The notes beneath the pieces are model-generated. The model saw only the letters and a list, made by a program, of their open reading frames with translations. It made no database searches and was not told where the DNA came from. A DNA stretch of 64,000 nucleotides, from assembly GCF_029674545.1 (NCBI RefSeq), contig NZ_CP121354.1, positions 4,349,001-4,413,000 on the forward strand. The letters are read 5' to 3'. Both the position numbers and the translations under genes were made by a program. This document shows, piece after piece, positions 22,767 to 31,828 of this stretch. The DNA is from Mesorhizobium sp. WSM4904 (GTDB lineage: Bacteria; Pseudomonadota; Alphaproteobacteria; Rhizobiales; Rhizobiaceae). Position 1 is the stretch's first letter; each line of letters starts with the position of its first letter.

Positions 22767-23597
22767 ATGACAAAGCAAACCGTTAAGACCATTCGTAAGG
22801 CTGCGATCGCAGTCCTGCTGCTTGCGCTCGGCTTCTACTTCATCCCGATCCTGACGGCGATCTTCATCGTCTGCGGCCTGATCGACATCATGCGCAACGA
22901 TCAGAAGAACTGGAAGCTGTTCGACCGCTATTTCCTCGGCAACGGCCTGTTCACCTGGCTGCTCTCGCCATTCAACCTGATCGTCGATCTTCTGTGCTAC
23001 CGCAATCCGGGCGTCTGGAAACCCGAGCAGTTCCCGGAAGACTATCAGCGCGAGATCAACGAGGTGCTGGGCGTCTTCAAGGCGCGCAAGGAAGAGATCA
23101 TCGCCGACATCGACGCCAATTTCGGCACCGGCAGGCGCGGCATGTATGTCTATCAGTGGTACGGCAAGCACAAGATCGACAACGTCCCCGAATTCAACAA
23201 GGACTTCAAATACATCAAGACGATCGCCGTCTCGGTCTTCAGCGGCCGTGAATCGACCTCGTGGCATTTCGGGCCGCTGCGGCTCAGCCTGCGCATTCTC
23301 TACAATCTGATCCCGGTGAAGGCTGAGATCTTCGTCCAGTGCGGCAGCAAGAAGAACTACTGGTACGACAATCCGCTGTTCATCTTCGACGACACGCTGT
23401 TCCATCGCTCGGTCAACGAATATGACGGCCGCCGCTACTGCGTCTTCGTCGACATCATCCGGCCGTCTCCGTTCCCGGGCCTGATCGCTGGACTTCTGGC
23501 GATCGTTTCGGTCAGTGTCGAGCGCATCAATTCCGTCTTCTACAAGAACTGGAAGATGATCGGTTCGTCCAAGCCGAAGAAGGCTGCCGCCAACTGA
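22767..23597 (+). CDS. membrane-anchored aspartyl/asparaginyl beta-hydroxylase-like protein
   Basis: A 276-residue protein with a hydrophobic N-terminal segment (about residues 11-41) and a second hydrophobic stretch near 226-240. The middle matches the Asp/Asn beta-hydroxylase fold (non-haem Fe/2-oxoglutarate oxygenases, including LpxO and AspH). His157 in WHFGPLRLSLR and His203 in DDTLFHRSVNEYDGRR would bind iron, and Arg212/213 2-oxoglutarate. The third ligand position of LpxO (HxD) is Gly159 here, as in AspH. The substrate is unknown; lipid A or a membrane-proximal protein are both possible. Confidence 0.75.
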   Translation: MTKQTVKTIRKAAIAVLLLALGFYFIPILTAIFIVCGLIDIMRNDQKNWKLFDRYFLGNGLFTWLLSPFNLIVDLLCYRNPGVWKPEQFPEDYQREINEVLGVFKARKEEIIADIDANFGTGRRGMYVYQWYGKHKIDNVPEFNKDFKYIKTIAVSVFSGRESTSWHFGPLRLSLRILYNLIPVKAEIFVQCGSKKNYWYDNPLFIFDDTLFHRSVNEYDGRRYCVFVDIIRPSPFPGLIAGLLAIVSVSVERINSVFYKNWKMIGSSKPKKAAAN

Positions 23598-23687
23598 TCG
23601 CAAGCGGAACCGAAGATTGGAACATCACTCGATCTGGCTCGTCTTAAACCAACGTCTTATGGCGCCGGCAGGCCGGGACCGTTAGGA

Positions 23688-23750
23688 CTCCAGAGCAATT
23701 CTGCGAAAATTCGGAGGGGTTTTCCGTCCGGAATTGCGCAAAATCAAAGA
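23688..23750. repeat. rhizobial-type intergenic palindromic element
   Basis: GCAATTC (23695-23701) and GAATTGC (23731-23737) bracket a core with GGTTTTCCGTCCG, and AAAATCAAA follows. I recognise this as the general form of a short palindrome scattered between genes in many Rhizobiales genomes. It lies in the 263-bp gap before the AcoR-like regulator gene, which otherwise holds no gene. Confidence 0.6.
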
Positions 23751-23860
23751 CCTGTGCGGCCAGCCCTATTATCGAATAGCTGAACCGCTTTGGTGTCGGA
23801 TATGTTCTTGCGAGCATAACGACGGAGCGGAAGGAGGTTCCGCTCGCCGGGAGGATTAGG

Positions 23861-24829
23861 GTGATCGGACGGGAATCAGCCGTGCATGCGGATTTGGTCC
23901 AGGCCTCGATCGCGAAAAGCGACGCGGCCCATTCGGCGCTGGTCGCATCATGGCGGCGCTCCCTGCAATTACATCACCTTGATCCCGCGGAGCGCAAGGC
24001 GCCCAGGCGGTTGACCGAAGGCGAGCTGAGAGGGGCCCGGCAGCGCATGGAGCAAATGATCCGCGCCGCCGAGACAAGCCTCAACCGCCTCTACCTCGCC
24101 GTCGGCGGTGTTGGCTGCTGCGTGATGCTGGCCGACCGCGACGGCATTCCCCTCGAGCGCAGGGGCGCCGTTGCCGATGACGAGACCTTCGACGAATGGG
24201 GCCTGTGGACCGGCACGGTCTGGAGCGAGGAGAGCGAGGGCACCAACGGGATCGGTACCTGCATTGCCGACCAGCGGGCTCTCACCATTCATCGCGACCA
24301 GCACTTCTTTTCCCGCAACACGCTGCTCAGTTGCACGACGGCGCCGGTCTATGATCACGAAGGCAATCTGGCGGCGGCACTCGACGTGTCGTCTTGCCGG
24401 GCGGATCTGACGGAGGGTTTCGTTCAGCTCATAGCCGTCGCCGTGGGCGATGCCGCGCGTCGCATCGAGGCCGAGAATTTCCGCATGGTCTTTTCAGGCG
24501 CCCGCATTCTGTTGGCCCCGGCCGCCGAGCGCACCGCCGGCGCGCTCATTGCGGTCGACTCGGATGATCTGGTGATCGGTGCGACGCGCAACGCGCGCCT
24601 GGCGTTCGGCATAACGCGCGAAGTCCTGGCCAAGGGGCTGCTGGCAGCCGATATCCTCGGTGACACGCCAGGCGCCAGGGAAGACTTCGACGATGCCGAG
24701 CGCGGCGTGCTGCAGCGGGCGCTGGCGCGCGCCGGCGGCAACGTCTCGGCGGCCGCGCAAAGCCTCGGCATCTCGCGCGCGACGCTGCATCGTAAGCTCG
24801 CCCGCTTCGCCATCCGCCGCCCGCATTGA
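23861..24829 (+). CDS. AcoR-like regulator with GAF and Fis-type HTH domains, no AAA+ domain
   Basis: A 322-residue DNA-binding protein. Residues about 60-215 look like an AcoR-type GAF/sensor region (GVGCCVMLADRDGIPLERR, WSEESEGTNGIGTCI). The C-terminus is a Fis-type helix-turn-helix (LARAGGNVSAAAQSLGISRATLHRKLARF, about 288-316). The sigma-54-interacting AAA+ module with its GAFTGA loop, present in full-length AcoR, is missing with no sign of a frameshift. It starts with GTG 23861 behind GGGAGGATTAG. Upstream of and co-oriented with the aldehyde dehydrogenase gene, it is probably its regulator. Confidence 0.85.
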   Translation: MIGRESAVHADLVQASIAKSDAAHSALVASWRRSLQLHHLDPAERKAPRRLTEGELRGARQRMEQMIRAAETSLNRLYLAVGGVGCCVMLADRDGIPLERRGAVADDETFDEWGLWTGTVWSEESEGTNGIGTCIADQRALTIHRDQHFFSRNTLLSCTTAPVYDHEGNLAAALDVSSCRADLTEGFVQLIAVAVGDAARRIEAENFRMVFSGARILLAPAAERTAGALIAVDSDDLVIGATRNARLAFGITREVLAKGLLAADILGDTPGAREDFDDAERGVLQRALARAGGNVSAAAQSLGISRATLHRKLARFAIRRPH

Positions 24830-24844
24830 TTTCCTGATGTGACC

Positions 24845-24862
24845 TGTCGCAGTTCTGCGACA
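24845..24862. promoter_or_regulatory. perfect palindrome upstream of the aldehyde dehydrogenase gene
   Basis: TGTCGCAG and CTGCGACA form an exact 8-2-8 inverted repeat. It lies 15 bp after the stop of the AcoR-like regulator and about 106 bp before the dehydrogenase start. The symmetry fits a dimeric Fis-type HTH protein, so the adjacent regulator is the natural candidate. This is inferred from position and symmetry. Confidence 0.7.
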
Positions 24863-24968
24863 CTCGGCGGCCGCGATCGTCTCTCTCCGGGCTGACAAGC
24901 CGAAGCTTATCCACGACCCTTTCTCCTGACGCGCCGCATCTCGCGGCGTGCTTCTTTGGGAGGAAGTT

Positions 24969-26486
24969 ATGAACAAGGTAGAATTTTCGCGCACAGCCAA
25001 GGTTCCTTTCGCCAGGCGTTACGACAACTTCATCGGCGGCAAGTGGACGGCGCCTCACTCCGGCAAATATTTCGAGAATATCTCGCCGGTTACAGGGCGG
25101 CCCTTGTGTGAAATCGCCCGCTCGGATGCGACGGACATCGAGGCGGCGCTCGATGCCGCGCACAAGGCCAAGGATGCCTGGGGCAAGACCAGCCCAGCGG
25201 AGCGCGCGCTGATCCTCCATCGCATCGCCGATCGCATGGAAGAGAATCTCGACCTGCTGGCGCTCGCCGAGACTTGGGACAACGGCAAGCCGATCCGCGA
25301 GACGACCGCGGCCGACCTGCCGCTGGCTGTCGACCATTTCCGCTATTTCGCCGGCGTGCTCCGCAGCCAGGAAGGCTCGATCTCCGAGATCGACCACGAC
25401 ACCGTCGCCTATCACTTCCATGAGCCGCTCGGTGTCGTCGGCCAAATCATTCCGTGGAATTTCCCGCTGCTGATGGCCTGCTGGAAGCTGGCGCCCGCTC
25501 TGGCCGCCGGCAATTGCGTCGTGCTGAAGCCGGCCGAGCAGACCCCGGCTACGATCATGCTGTGGGCCGACCTCATCGGCGACCTGCTGCCGGAAGGCGT
25601 GCTCAATATCGTCAACGGCTTCGGCCTCGAGGCCGGCAAGCCGCTCGCATCCTCCAACCGTATCGCCAAGATCGCCTTCACCGGCGAGACGACGACCGGC
25701 CGTCTGATCTCGCAATATGCCAGCCAGAACCTCATTCCGGTGACGCTCGAGCTCGGCGGCAAGTCGCCCAACATCTTCTTCCAGGACGTGACGGCCGAGG
25801 ACGACGACTTCTTCGACAAGGCGATCGAGGGCTTCGTCATGTTCGCCCTCAACCAGGGCGAGGTCTGCACGTGCCCGAGCCGCGCGCTGGTGCATGAGAA
25901 GATCTACGACAGGTTCATCGAGCGCGCCCTGAAGCGCGTCGAGGCGATCGTCCAGGGCGACCCGCTCGACCCGGCGACCATGATCGGCGCGCAGGCTTCG
26001 AGCGAGCAACTGGAGAAGATCCTCTCCTACTTCGACATCGGCCGCCAGGAAGGGGCCGAAGTGCTGACCGGCGGCGAACAGAACCACCTGCCGGGCGACC
26101 TTGCCGGCGGCTACTACGTCAAGCCGACCGTGTTCAAGGGCAACAACAAGATGCGCATCTTCCAGGAGGAGATTTTCGGCCCGGTGGTGTCGGTGACGAC
26201 CTTCAAGGACGACGACGAGGCGCTGTCGATCGCCAACGACACGCTCTATGGGCTCGGCGCCGGCATCTGGAGCCGCGACGCGAACCGCTGTTACCGCTTC
26301 GGCCGCGCCATCCAGGCCGGCCGCGTCTGGACGAACTGCTATCACGCCTATCCGGCGCATGCCGCCTTCGGCGGCTACAAGCAGTCCGGCATCGGCCGCG
26401 AGACGCACAAGATGATGCTCGACCACTATCAGCAGACCAAGAACATGCTGGTCAGCTACAGCCCGAAGAAGCTCGGCTTCTTCTGA
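24969..26486 (+). CDS. aldehyde dehydrogenase (AldB/ExaC type)
   Basis: A 505-residue NAD-dependent aldehyde dehydrogenase. The catalytic Glu is residue 261 in LELGGKS and the nucleophile Cys300 in NQGEVCTC. The GXTXXG-type cofactor motif FTGETTTG is near 238-245. The ATG at 24969 follows GGGAGGAAGTT; a longer reading from 24948 has no such site. The CTC sequence after the nucleophile and the DUF779 gene downstream are typical of the acetaldehyde/propionaldehyde dehydrogenases AldB and ExaC. The exact substrate is not shown. Confidence 0.92.
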   Translation: MNKVEFSRTAKVPFARRYDNFIGGKWTAPHSGKYFENISPVTGRPLCEIARSDATDIEAALDAAHKAKDAWGKTSPAERALILHRIADRMEENLDLLALAETWDNGKPIRETTAADLPLAVDHFRYFAGVLRSQEGSISEIDHDTVAYHFHEPLGVVGQIIPWNFPLLMACWKLAPALAAGNCVVLKPAEQTPATIMLWADLIGDLLPEGVLNIVNGFGLEAGKPLASSNRIAKIAFTGETTTGRLISQYASQNLIPVTLELGGKSPNIFFQDVTAEDDDFFDKAIEGFVMFALNQGEVCTCPSRALVHEKIYDRFIERALKRVEAIVQGDPLDPATMIGAQASSEQLEKILSYFDIGRQEGAEVLTGGEQNHLPGDLAGGYYVKPTVFKGNNKMRIFQEEIFGPVVSVTTFKDDDEALSIANDTLYGLGAGIWSRDANRCYRFGRAIQAGRVWTNCYHAYPAHAAFGGYKQSGIGRETHKMMLDHYQQTKNMLVSYSPKKLGFF

Positions 26487-26508
26487 TCCTCCCAGGGCGC
26501 GCGTAGGG

Positions 26509-26534
26509 GGAGGGTACGGCTTGCCGTACCCTCC
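26509..26534 (+). other. intercistronic hairpin between aldehyde dehydrogenase and DUF779 genes
   Basis: GGAGGGTACGGC (26509-26520) is the exact complement of GCCGTACCCTCC (26523-26534) with only TT between, a 12-bp stem. Only TG follows, no T-run. It lies 23 bp after the dehydrogenase stop, so it may protect the 3' end of its mRNA or lower expression of the next gene. Confidence 0.7.
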
Positions 26535-26554
26535 TGTCATGACGGGAGAATCGC

Positions 26555-26917
26555 ATGGACAAGGACTCGTTGGGCAAAGTATCGGCCACGCCCGCGGCCG
26601 AAGCGTTGCTCGCCGAGATCATCGCCGATCACGGGCCAGTGCTGTTCCACCAGTCCGGCGGCTGCTGCGGCGGGTCCTCGCCGATGTGCTATCCGCGCGG
26701 CGATTTCATCCTCGGCGACAATGACGTTAGGCTGGGCGAGATCGGCGAGACACCGGTCTATATCAGCGCCTCGCAATTCGAGGCCTGGAAGCACACCGAC
26801 CTCATCATCGACGTCGTGGCGGGCAGGGGCGGCATGTTCTCGCTCGACAACGGCCGCGAGAAGCGCTTCCTGACGCGCTCGACTATCTGCGCCGTGCCAA
26901 CGCCTTCGGACGGTTGA
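26555..26917 (+). CDS. DUF779 domain-containing protein
   Basis: A 120-residue protein with the DUF779 hallmark HQSGGCCGGSSPMCYPRGDF (about residues 31-50), including an adjacent Cys pair and a third Cys that could bind metal. The family is almost always encoded next to AldB-type aldehyde dehydrogenases, as here. Its function is not established. The ATG at 26555 follows GACGGGAGAATCGC. Same strand as the dehydrogenase, separated by a strong hairpin. Confidence 0.88.
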   Translation: MDKDSLGKVSATPAAEALLAEIIADHGPVLFHQSGGCCGGSSPMCYPRGDFILGDNDVRLGEIGETPVYISASQFEAWKHTDLIIDVVAGRGGMFSLDNGREKRFLTRSTICAVPTPSDG

Positions 26918-27024
26918 TCGGATAGCGCGACGATTGGGGTAATCGTCGTGCTTTGTTGGGTCTTTGGCTCGCACAATGCCTGCCTTAGTGCTATGGCGCC
27001 GCTTTCGAACGGAAAAGCGAAGTC

Positions 27025-28011
27025 ATGGCAGGTGTTGAACAGATCACGGTGGAGGCCGGCGAGGCGGGCATGCGGCTCGACCGCTGGTTCAAGGTCCACT
27101 ATCCGGGCCTCGGCTTCGGCCATCTCCAGAAGCTTTTGCGCTCCGGCCAGATCCGCATCGACGGCGGCCGGGTGAAGGCCGACACGCGGGTCGAGTCCGG
27201 CCAGACCGTGCGCATCCCGCCGCTCGATGTCGACAAGAAGGGCGATGCCCCGCTCACCGGCCATTCGATCCGCAACCAGGGCGATGCCGACGTGCTGGCC
27301 AAGATGCTGCTGCACGAGGACCCGAAAGTCTTCGTCTTCAACAAGCCTGCAGGCTTGGCCGTGCAGGGTGGCTCCGGCGTGACGCGCAATGTCGACGACA
27401 TGCTGGAGGCCTGGCGCAACCAGAAAGGCGAGAAGCCGCGCCTCGTCCACCGCCTCGACCGCGACACCTCGGGCGTACTGGTCGTCGCCCGCACCCGCCT
27501 TGCCGCGATGAAGCTGTCGGAAGCGTTCCGGGCACGCGAGACGAAGAAGACCTATTGGGCCTTGGTAAAGGGCGTGCCGCCGAAGCGCGAGGACAAGATC
27601 TCGACCTGGCTGGTCAAGGAAGCAACGCCGGATGGCGACCGCGTGCGCATCGCCAAGCATGGCGAGAAAGGCGCCGACCACGCCGTTTCCTATTACCGCG
27701 TCGTCGAACAGGCGGCGCAGTCGCTGTCCTGGCTGGAGATGGAACCCTATACCGGCCGCACCCACCAGCTGCGCGTCCATGCCGCCCATATCGGCTGCCC
27801 GATCATCGGCGATCCCAAATATTTCGAGGCCGACACCAACTGGGAATTTCCAGGCGGCATCCAGAACAGGCTGCATCTGCATGCGCGCCGCATCGTGATC
27901 CCGCATCCCGACCAGGGCGTCATCGATGTCACCGCGCCGATGCCGCCGCATATGCGCCAGAGCTGGAACCTGCTCGGCTTCGACGAGCAGAGCGCAGAGG
28001 ACGACAATTGA
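27025..28011 (+). CDS. RluA-family 23S rRNA pseudouridine synthase (RluC-like)
   Basis: A 328-residue enzyme that converts uridines in 23S rRNA to pseudouridine. An S4-like RNA-binding domain (about 15-65: MRLDRWFKVHYPGLGFGHLQKLLRSGQIRIDGGRV) precedes the catalytic domain, with the nucleophile Asp145 in HRLDRDTSG. GRTHQLRVHAAHIGCPIIGDPKY is the second family motif. RluC and RluD have the same architecture, so the site specificity is inferred. The stop overlaps the next gene's proposed TTG start. Confidence 0.9.
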   Translation: MAGVEQITVEAGEAGMRLDRWFKVHYPGLGFGHLQKLLRSGQIRIDGGRVKADTRVESGQTVRIPPLDVDKKGDAPLTGHSIRNQGDADVLAKMLLHEDPKVFVFNKPAGLAVQGGSGVTRNVDDMLEAWRNQKGEKPRLVHRLDRDTSGVLVVARTRLAAMKLSEAFRARETKKTYWALVKGVPPKREDKISTWLVKEATPDGDRVRIAKHGEKGADHAVSYYRVVEQAAQSLSWLEMEPYTGRTHQLRVHAAHIGCPIIGDPKYFEADTNWEFPGGIQNRLHLHARRIVIPHPDQGVIDVTAPMPPHMRQSWNLLGFDEQSAEDDN

Positions 28012-28928
28012 GCGGCGCCACCGATACGATGGGCCGGCGCGATGCGGTCGACATGACCGCGGCGGCCATGATGGTCGGGCTGACGCTGTCCTGGGGGCTG
28101 AACTACGTCGCCGCCAAGGTCTCCTATGCCGGCTACGATCCGGTCTTCGTTTCGATCGCGCGCTCGATCCTCGGCGGGCTCTGCGTTCTCGGCTGGTGCC
28201 GGCTGCGCGGCATCAAGTTGTTTGCGGCGGACGGGACGCTGACCGCAGGCGTCGTCGTCGGCGTGCTCTTCGGCGTCGAGTTCCTGTTCCTCTACATCGG
28301 GCTGGAATACACGACCGTTGCCCGCAACACGCTCTTGGTCAACACCATGCCGTTCTGGGTCCTGATCGGCGGCCATTTCCTGCTCGGCGAGCGCATCAAC
28401 GCGCGCAAGCTCGGCGGCCTCGTGCTTGCCTTTTGCGGCCTGCTGGCCGTGTTCGCCGACGGCATCGTCGCCGGCAAGGACGCGACACTGACGGGCGATC
28501 TGCTCAGTCTCGGCTCGGGCATCCTCTGGGCGTTGACCAGCATCGTCATCAAGCGGTCGAAGCTGGTCGCGACCAGCGCCGAGAAGCTCCTGCTCTACCA
28601 ACTGGCGGGCGCTGCCGTCGTCGGCGCGCTGGTGATGCCGTTCGCCGGACCGCCGATCCGTGAAATCGCAGCCTTACCGACATTGGCATTGATGTTCCAG
28701 TCTTTCTATATTGTCGCCTTCACCTATGTGTTGTGGTTCTGGCTGCTCACGCGCTATCCGGCGGCGGGCCTGTCCAGCTTCGCGTTCCTGTCGCCGGTGT
28801 TCGGCGTGCTGTGCGGCGCCGTGCTGTTGGGCGAGCCGTTGACGATCAGGATTTTCATGGCGCTGGCGTTGATCGCCGCCGGGCTGATCATCGTCAACCG
28901 GCCGGCGCGCAGGCAGCCCACAGTGTAA
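28008..28928 (+). CDS. EamA/DMT-family transporter
   Basis: A 306-residue membrane protein with about ten hydrophobic segments arranged as two EamA repeats, the typical drug/metabolite transporter layout. The first segment starts near MMVGLTLSWGLNYVAAK. The likely start is TTG 28008, which overlaps the rluC stop (TTGA) and has AGAGGA a few bases upstream. ATG 28029 is an alternative, seven codons later. The substrate is unknown. It lies between rluC and the ATP12 gene on the same strand. Confidence 0.85.
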   Translation: MSGATDTMGRRDAVDMTAAAMMVGLTLSWGLNYVAAKVSYAGYDPVFVSIARSILGGLCVLGWCRLRGIKLFAADGTLTAGVVVGVLFGVEFLFLYIGLEYTTVARNTLLVNTMPFWVLIGGHFLLGERINARKLGGLVLAFCGLLAVFADGIVAGKDATLTGDLLSLGSGILWALTSIVIKRSKLVATSAEKLLLYQLAGAAVVGALVMPFAGPPIREIAALPTLALMFQSFYIVAFTYVLWFWLLTRYPAAGLSSFAFLSPVFGVLCGAVLLGEPLTIRIFMALALIAAGLIIVNRPARRQPTV

Positions 28929-28938
28929 GGAGTTGGAC

Positions 28939-29730
28939 ATGCGCGACATTCTCGAAAACCTCGAAGCGGGAAAGCAGCTTTCCGATCCCGATCCGGTGCG
29001 CCGCGCCCAGATCCAGATGAAGACCCTGCTGCCGAAGCGTTTCTACAAGGTGGTTTCGGTCGTGCCGGTCGAAAACGGTTTTGCCGTCCATCTCGACGGC
29101 AGGCCGGTCCGCACGCCGGGAAAGGCGCTGCTGGTGCTGCCGACCGAAAAAGCCGCGGCTCTGGTGGCCGACGAGTTTTCCGCGCAGGGCGAGGTCATCG
29201 ACCCCGTGACGATGCCGGTCATGCGCCTTGCCAACACGGCCATCGACGGCGTCGCCAGCGACCCGCAGGCGGTGCTGGAGGACGTGCTGCGCTTCGCCTC
29301 GTCCGATCTCTTGTGCTACCGCGCCGATGGCCCGCAAGGGCTGGTCGATCGGCAGAACAGGCTCTGGGACCCGGTGCTCGATTGGGCAACGAGCAGCCTT
29401 GGCGCGCGCTTCAATCTTGCCGAAGGCGTCATCCATGTCGAGCAACCGCGCGAAACGATTGGCGTCCTTGGCGCGCATCTTGCCCAGCGCGCCGAGCCGC
29501 TGCGTCTGGCCGCCATCCATGTCATGACCTCGCTGACCGGATCGGCGCTGCTGGCGCTCGCCGTCGATTTCGGTGAGCTCGCCGGCGAGGAAGCTTGGGC
29601 GGCCGGCCATGTCGACGAGGACTGGCAGATCGAGCATTGGGGCCAGGACGCCGAGGCGGTCGCGCGCCGCTCGGCCCGCAAGCGCGACATGATGGCGGCG
29701 GTCAGTCTTCTCGAAGCGCTGAAAGCCTGA
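28939..29730 (+). CDS. ATP12-family F1-ATPase assembly chaperone
   Basis: A 263-residue homolog of Atp12, the chaperone that binds the alpha subunit during F1 assembly in mitochondria and alphaproteobacteria. Typical segments are GFAVHLDGRPVRTPGKALLVLPT (about residues 45-67), the TMPVMRLANTAID block and the C-terminal WGQDAEAVARRSARKRDM. TAAGGAG six bases before ATG 28939 fixes the start. The rluC-eamA-atp12 order suggests co-transcription. Confidence 0.9.
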   Translation: MRDILENLEAGKQLSDPDPVRRAQIQMKTLLPKRFYKVVSVVPVENGFAVHLDGRPVRTPGKALLVLPTEKAAALVADEFSAQGEVIDPVTMPVMRLANTAIDGVASDPQAVLEDVLRFASSDLLCYRADGPQGLVDRQNRLWDPVLDWATSSLGARFNLAEGVIHVEQPRETIGVLGAHLAQRAEPLRLAAIHVMTSLTGSALLALAVDFGELAGEEAWAAGHVDEDWQIEHWGQDAEAVARRSARKRDMMAAVSLLEALKA

Positions 29731-29917
29731 GCGCTGCCCTCCGCTTTCGCATTGCACCTAATACGAAAGTCATAATCCCATCGTCGCGGTGCCTTTTGGC
29801 GGCGCTTTCTGCCATTTTTCCCTCGTTGGCTGCGTTCTCGAGTCTTCGTCCGGAGGAGTTGCGGACGGTGGCGCTCAGCCATCGAGGACAGAAGGGATCC
29901 ATGGGAGGATATATCAA

Positions 29918-31807
29918 ATGGCAATGGCTTCGACCGCCGGCGGAACAAGCCGCGGCATGACGCGGGAGGAAAAGAAGGTCATCTTCGCCTCTTCGCTCGG
30001 CACCGTTTTCGAATGGTACGATTTCTATCTTTACGGCTCGCTGGCCGCCTTCATCGGCGCGACCTTCTTCAGCCCGACCATCCCCGAGGCGACGCGCAAC
30101 ATCTTCGCGCTGCTGGCCTTCGCCGCCGGCTTCCTCGTTCGCCCGTTCGGCGCGCTGGTGTTCGGCCGCCTCGGCGACCTTGTCGGCCGCAAATACACTT
30201 TCCTCGTCACCATGACGATCATGGGTCTGTCGACCTTCCTGGTCGGTCTGCTGCCCGGTTATGCCAGTTGGGGCATCGCGGCGCCCGTGATCCTGATCGG
30301 GTTGCGCATGCTGCAGGGCCTGGCGCTCGGCGGCGAATATGGCGGTGCGGCGACCTATGTCGCCGAGCACGCGCCGGACGACCGCCGCGGCTACTACACC
30401 TCCTGGATCCAGACCACGGCGACGCTCGGTCTGTTCCTGTCGCTGATCGTCATCCTGATCGTCCAGAGTTCGCTCAGCAAGGAAACCTACGCTTCCTGGG
30501 GCTGGCGCATTCCCTTCATCGTCTCATTCCTGCTGCTCGCCATCTCGATCTGGATCCGGCTGTCGCTCTCGGAGTCGCCGACGTTCCAGCGCATGAAGGA
30601 GGAGGGCAAGGGCTCCAAGGCACCGCTGTCCGAAGCTTTCGGCCAGTGGAAGAACGCCAAGATCGCGCTTCTGGCGCTGCTCGGCCTGACCGCCGGCCAG
30701 GCCGTCATCTGGTACAACGGCCAGTTCTATGCGCTGTTCTTCCTGACGAACGTGCTGAAGGTCGACGCGCAGTCGGTCAACATCATGATCGCGATCGCGC
30801 TTGCGGTCGGCTCGATCTTCTTCGTCGTGTTCGGCTGGTTGTCCGACAAGATCGGCCGCAAGCCGATCATCATGGCCGGTCTTGCGCTCGGCATCGTCTG
30901 CACCTTCCCGCTGTTCAAGGCGCTGACCTGGGCCGCCAATCCGGCGCTGGCCACCGCGCAGCAGAATACGCGCGCGACGGTGACGGCAGCGCCCGGCGAC
31001 TGCAGGTTCCAGTTCAACCCGGTCGGCACGGCGAAGTTCACGACATCTTGCGACATCGCGACCTCGTTCCTGACCAAGAACTCGGTGCCTTACGACGTCG
31101 TGACGACAGCCGCGCCCGGAACCGCGGCCACGGTCAAGATCGGCAACGAGACGGTGGAGTCCTATGACGCCGCCGCTGCTGGCGACCAGGCCAAGGCCAA
31201 GGAAGCCGCCTTCCAGAAGGCGGTCAACATCTCGCTGCGGGACGGCGGCTATCCGCTGAAGCGCGCCGCCGCCAAGGTGCCCGACCAGAAGCTCGACGCC
31301 TTCGTCGCGGCCAATCCGGAACTCAAGCTCGATGCGGCGGCGATCCGCAGCGGCGAGAAGACGACGGTTCCGGCCGATAAGGCGGTCACCGACAAGCTGC
31401 TGACCAAGGATGAGGCGGCCGGCGCGCCGGAGATCACCGTCTACAACATTCCCGGCGGCGGTGCTTTCGCCATGACAGCCGATCCGGCGGCCATCAATTG
31501 GCCGGTGACGATCGGTATCCTGTTTATCCTGGTGGTGTTCGTGACCATGGTCTACGGGCCGATCGCGGCGATCCTGGTCGAGATGTTCCCGACCCGCATC
31601 CGCTACACCGGCATGTCGCTGCCCTATCATATCGGCAATGGCTGGTTCGGTGGCCTGCTGCCAGCGACGGTGTTCGCGCTCAGCGCCTATAAGGGCGACA
31701 TCTATTACGGCCTCTGGTACCCGGTGGTGATCGCGGCGATGTCGCTCATCATCGGCATGATCTTCGTCAGGGACACGCTCGGCACCGACCTGCACTCCAA
31801 GGACTGA
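29918..31807 (+). CDS. MHS-family major facilitator transporter with a large periplasmic insertion
   Basis: A 629-residue MFS protein. TM segments 1-9 fill about residues 25-340, with the family signatures GRLGDLVGRKY (loop 2-3) and GWLSDKIGRKP (loop 8-9). Between TM9 and TM10 (about residues 345-522) lies a hydrophilic Ala/Lys-rich insertion that by topology is periplasmic. TM10-12 then follow (WPVTIGILFILVVFV onward). Ordinary MHS transporters have about 430-450 residues. GGGAGGATATATCAA precedes ATG 29918. The substrate is unknown; relatives carry 2-oxoglutarate, shikimate or betaine with protons. Confidence 0.88.
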   Translation: MAMASTAGGTSRGMTREEKKVIFASSLGTVFEWYDFYLYGSLAAFIGATFFSPTIPEATRNIFALLAFAAGFLVRPFGALVFGRLGDLVGRKYTFLVTMTIMGLSTFLVGLLPGYASWGIAAPVILIGLRMLQGLALGGEYGGAATYVAEHAPDDRRGYYTSWIQTTATLGLFLSLIVILIVQSSLSKETYASWGWRIPFIVSFLLLAISIWIRLSLSESPTFQRMKEEGKGSKAPLSEAFGQWKNAKIALLALLGLTAGQAVIWYNGQFYALFFLTNVLKVDAQSVNIMIAIALAVGSIFFVVFGWLSDKIGRKPIIMAGLALGIVCTFPLFKALTWAANPALATAQQNTRATVTAAPGDCRFQFNPVGTAKFTTSCDIATSFLTKNSVPYDVVTTAAPGTAATVKIGNETVESYDAAAAGDQAKAKEAAFQKAVNISLRDGGYPLKRAAAKVPDQKLDAFVAANPELKLDAAAIRSGEKTTVPADKAVTDKLLTKDEAAGAPEITVYNIPGGGAFAMTADPAAINWPVTIGILFILVVFVTMVYGPIAAILVEMFPTRIRYTGMSLPYHIGNGWFGGLLPATVFALSAYKGDIYYGLWYPVVIAAMSLIIGMIFVRDTLGTDLHSKD

Positions 31808-31828
31808 CCGATCAAGCCTCTGGAAATG

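Noticed and set aside
23598..23860. Sigma-54 promoter for the AcoR-like regulator or dehydrogenase
   Set aside because: No TGGCAC-N5-TTGC match in this gap or in 24830-24968, in line with the regulator's missing AAA+ domain.
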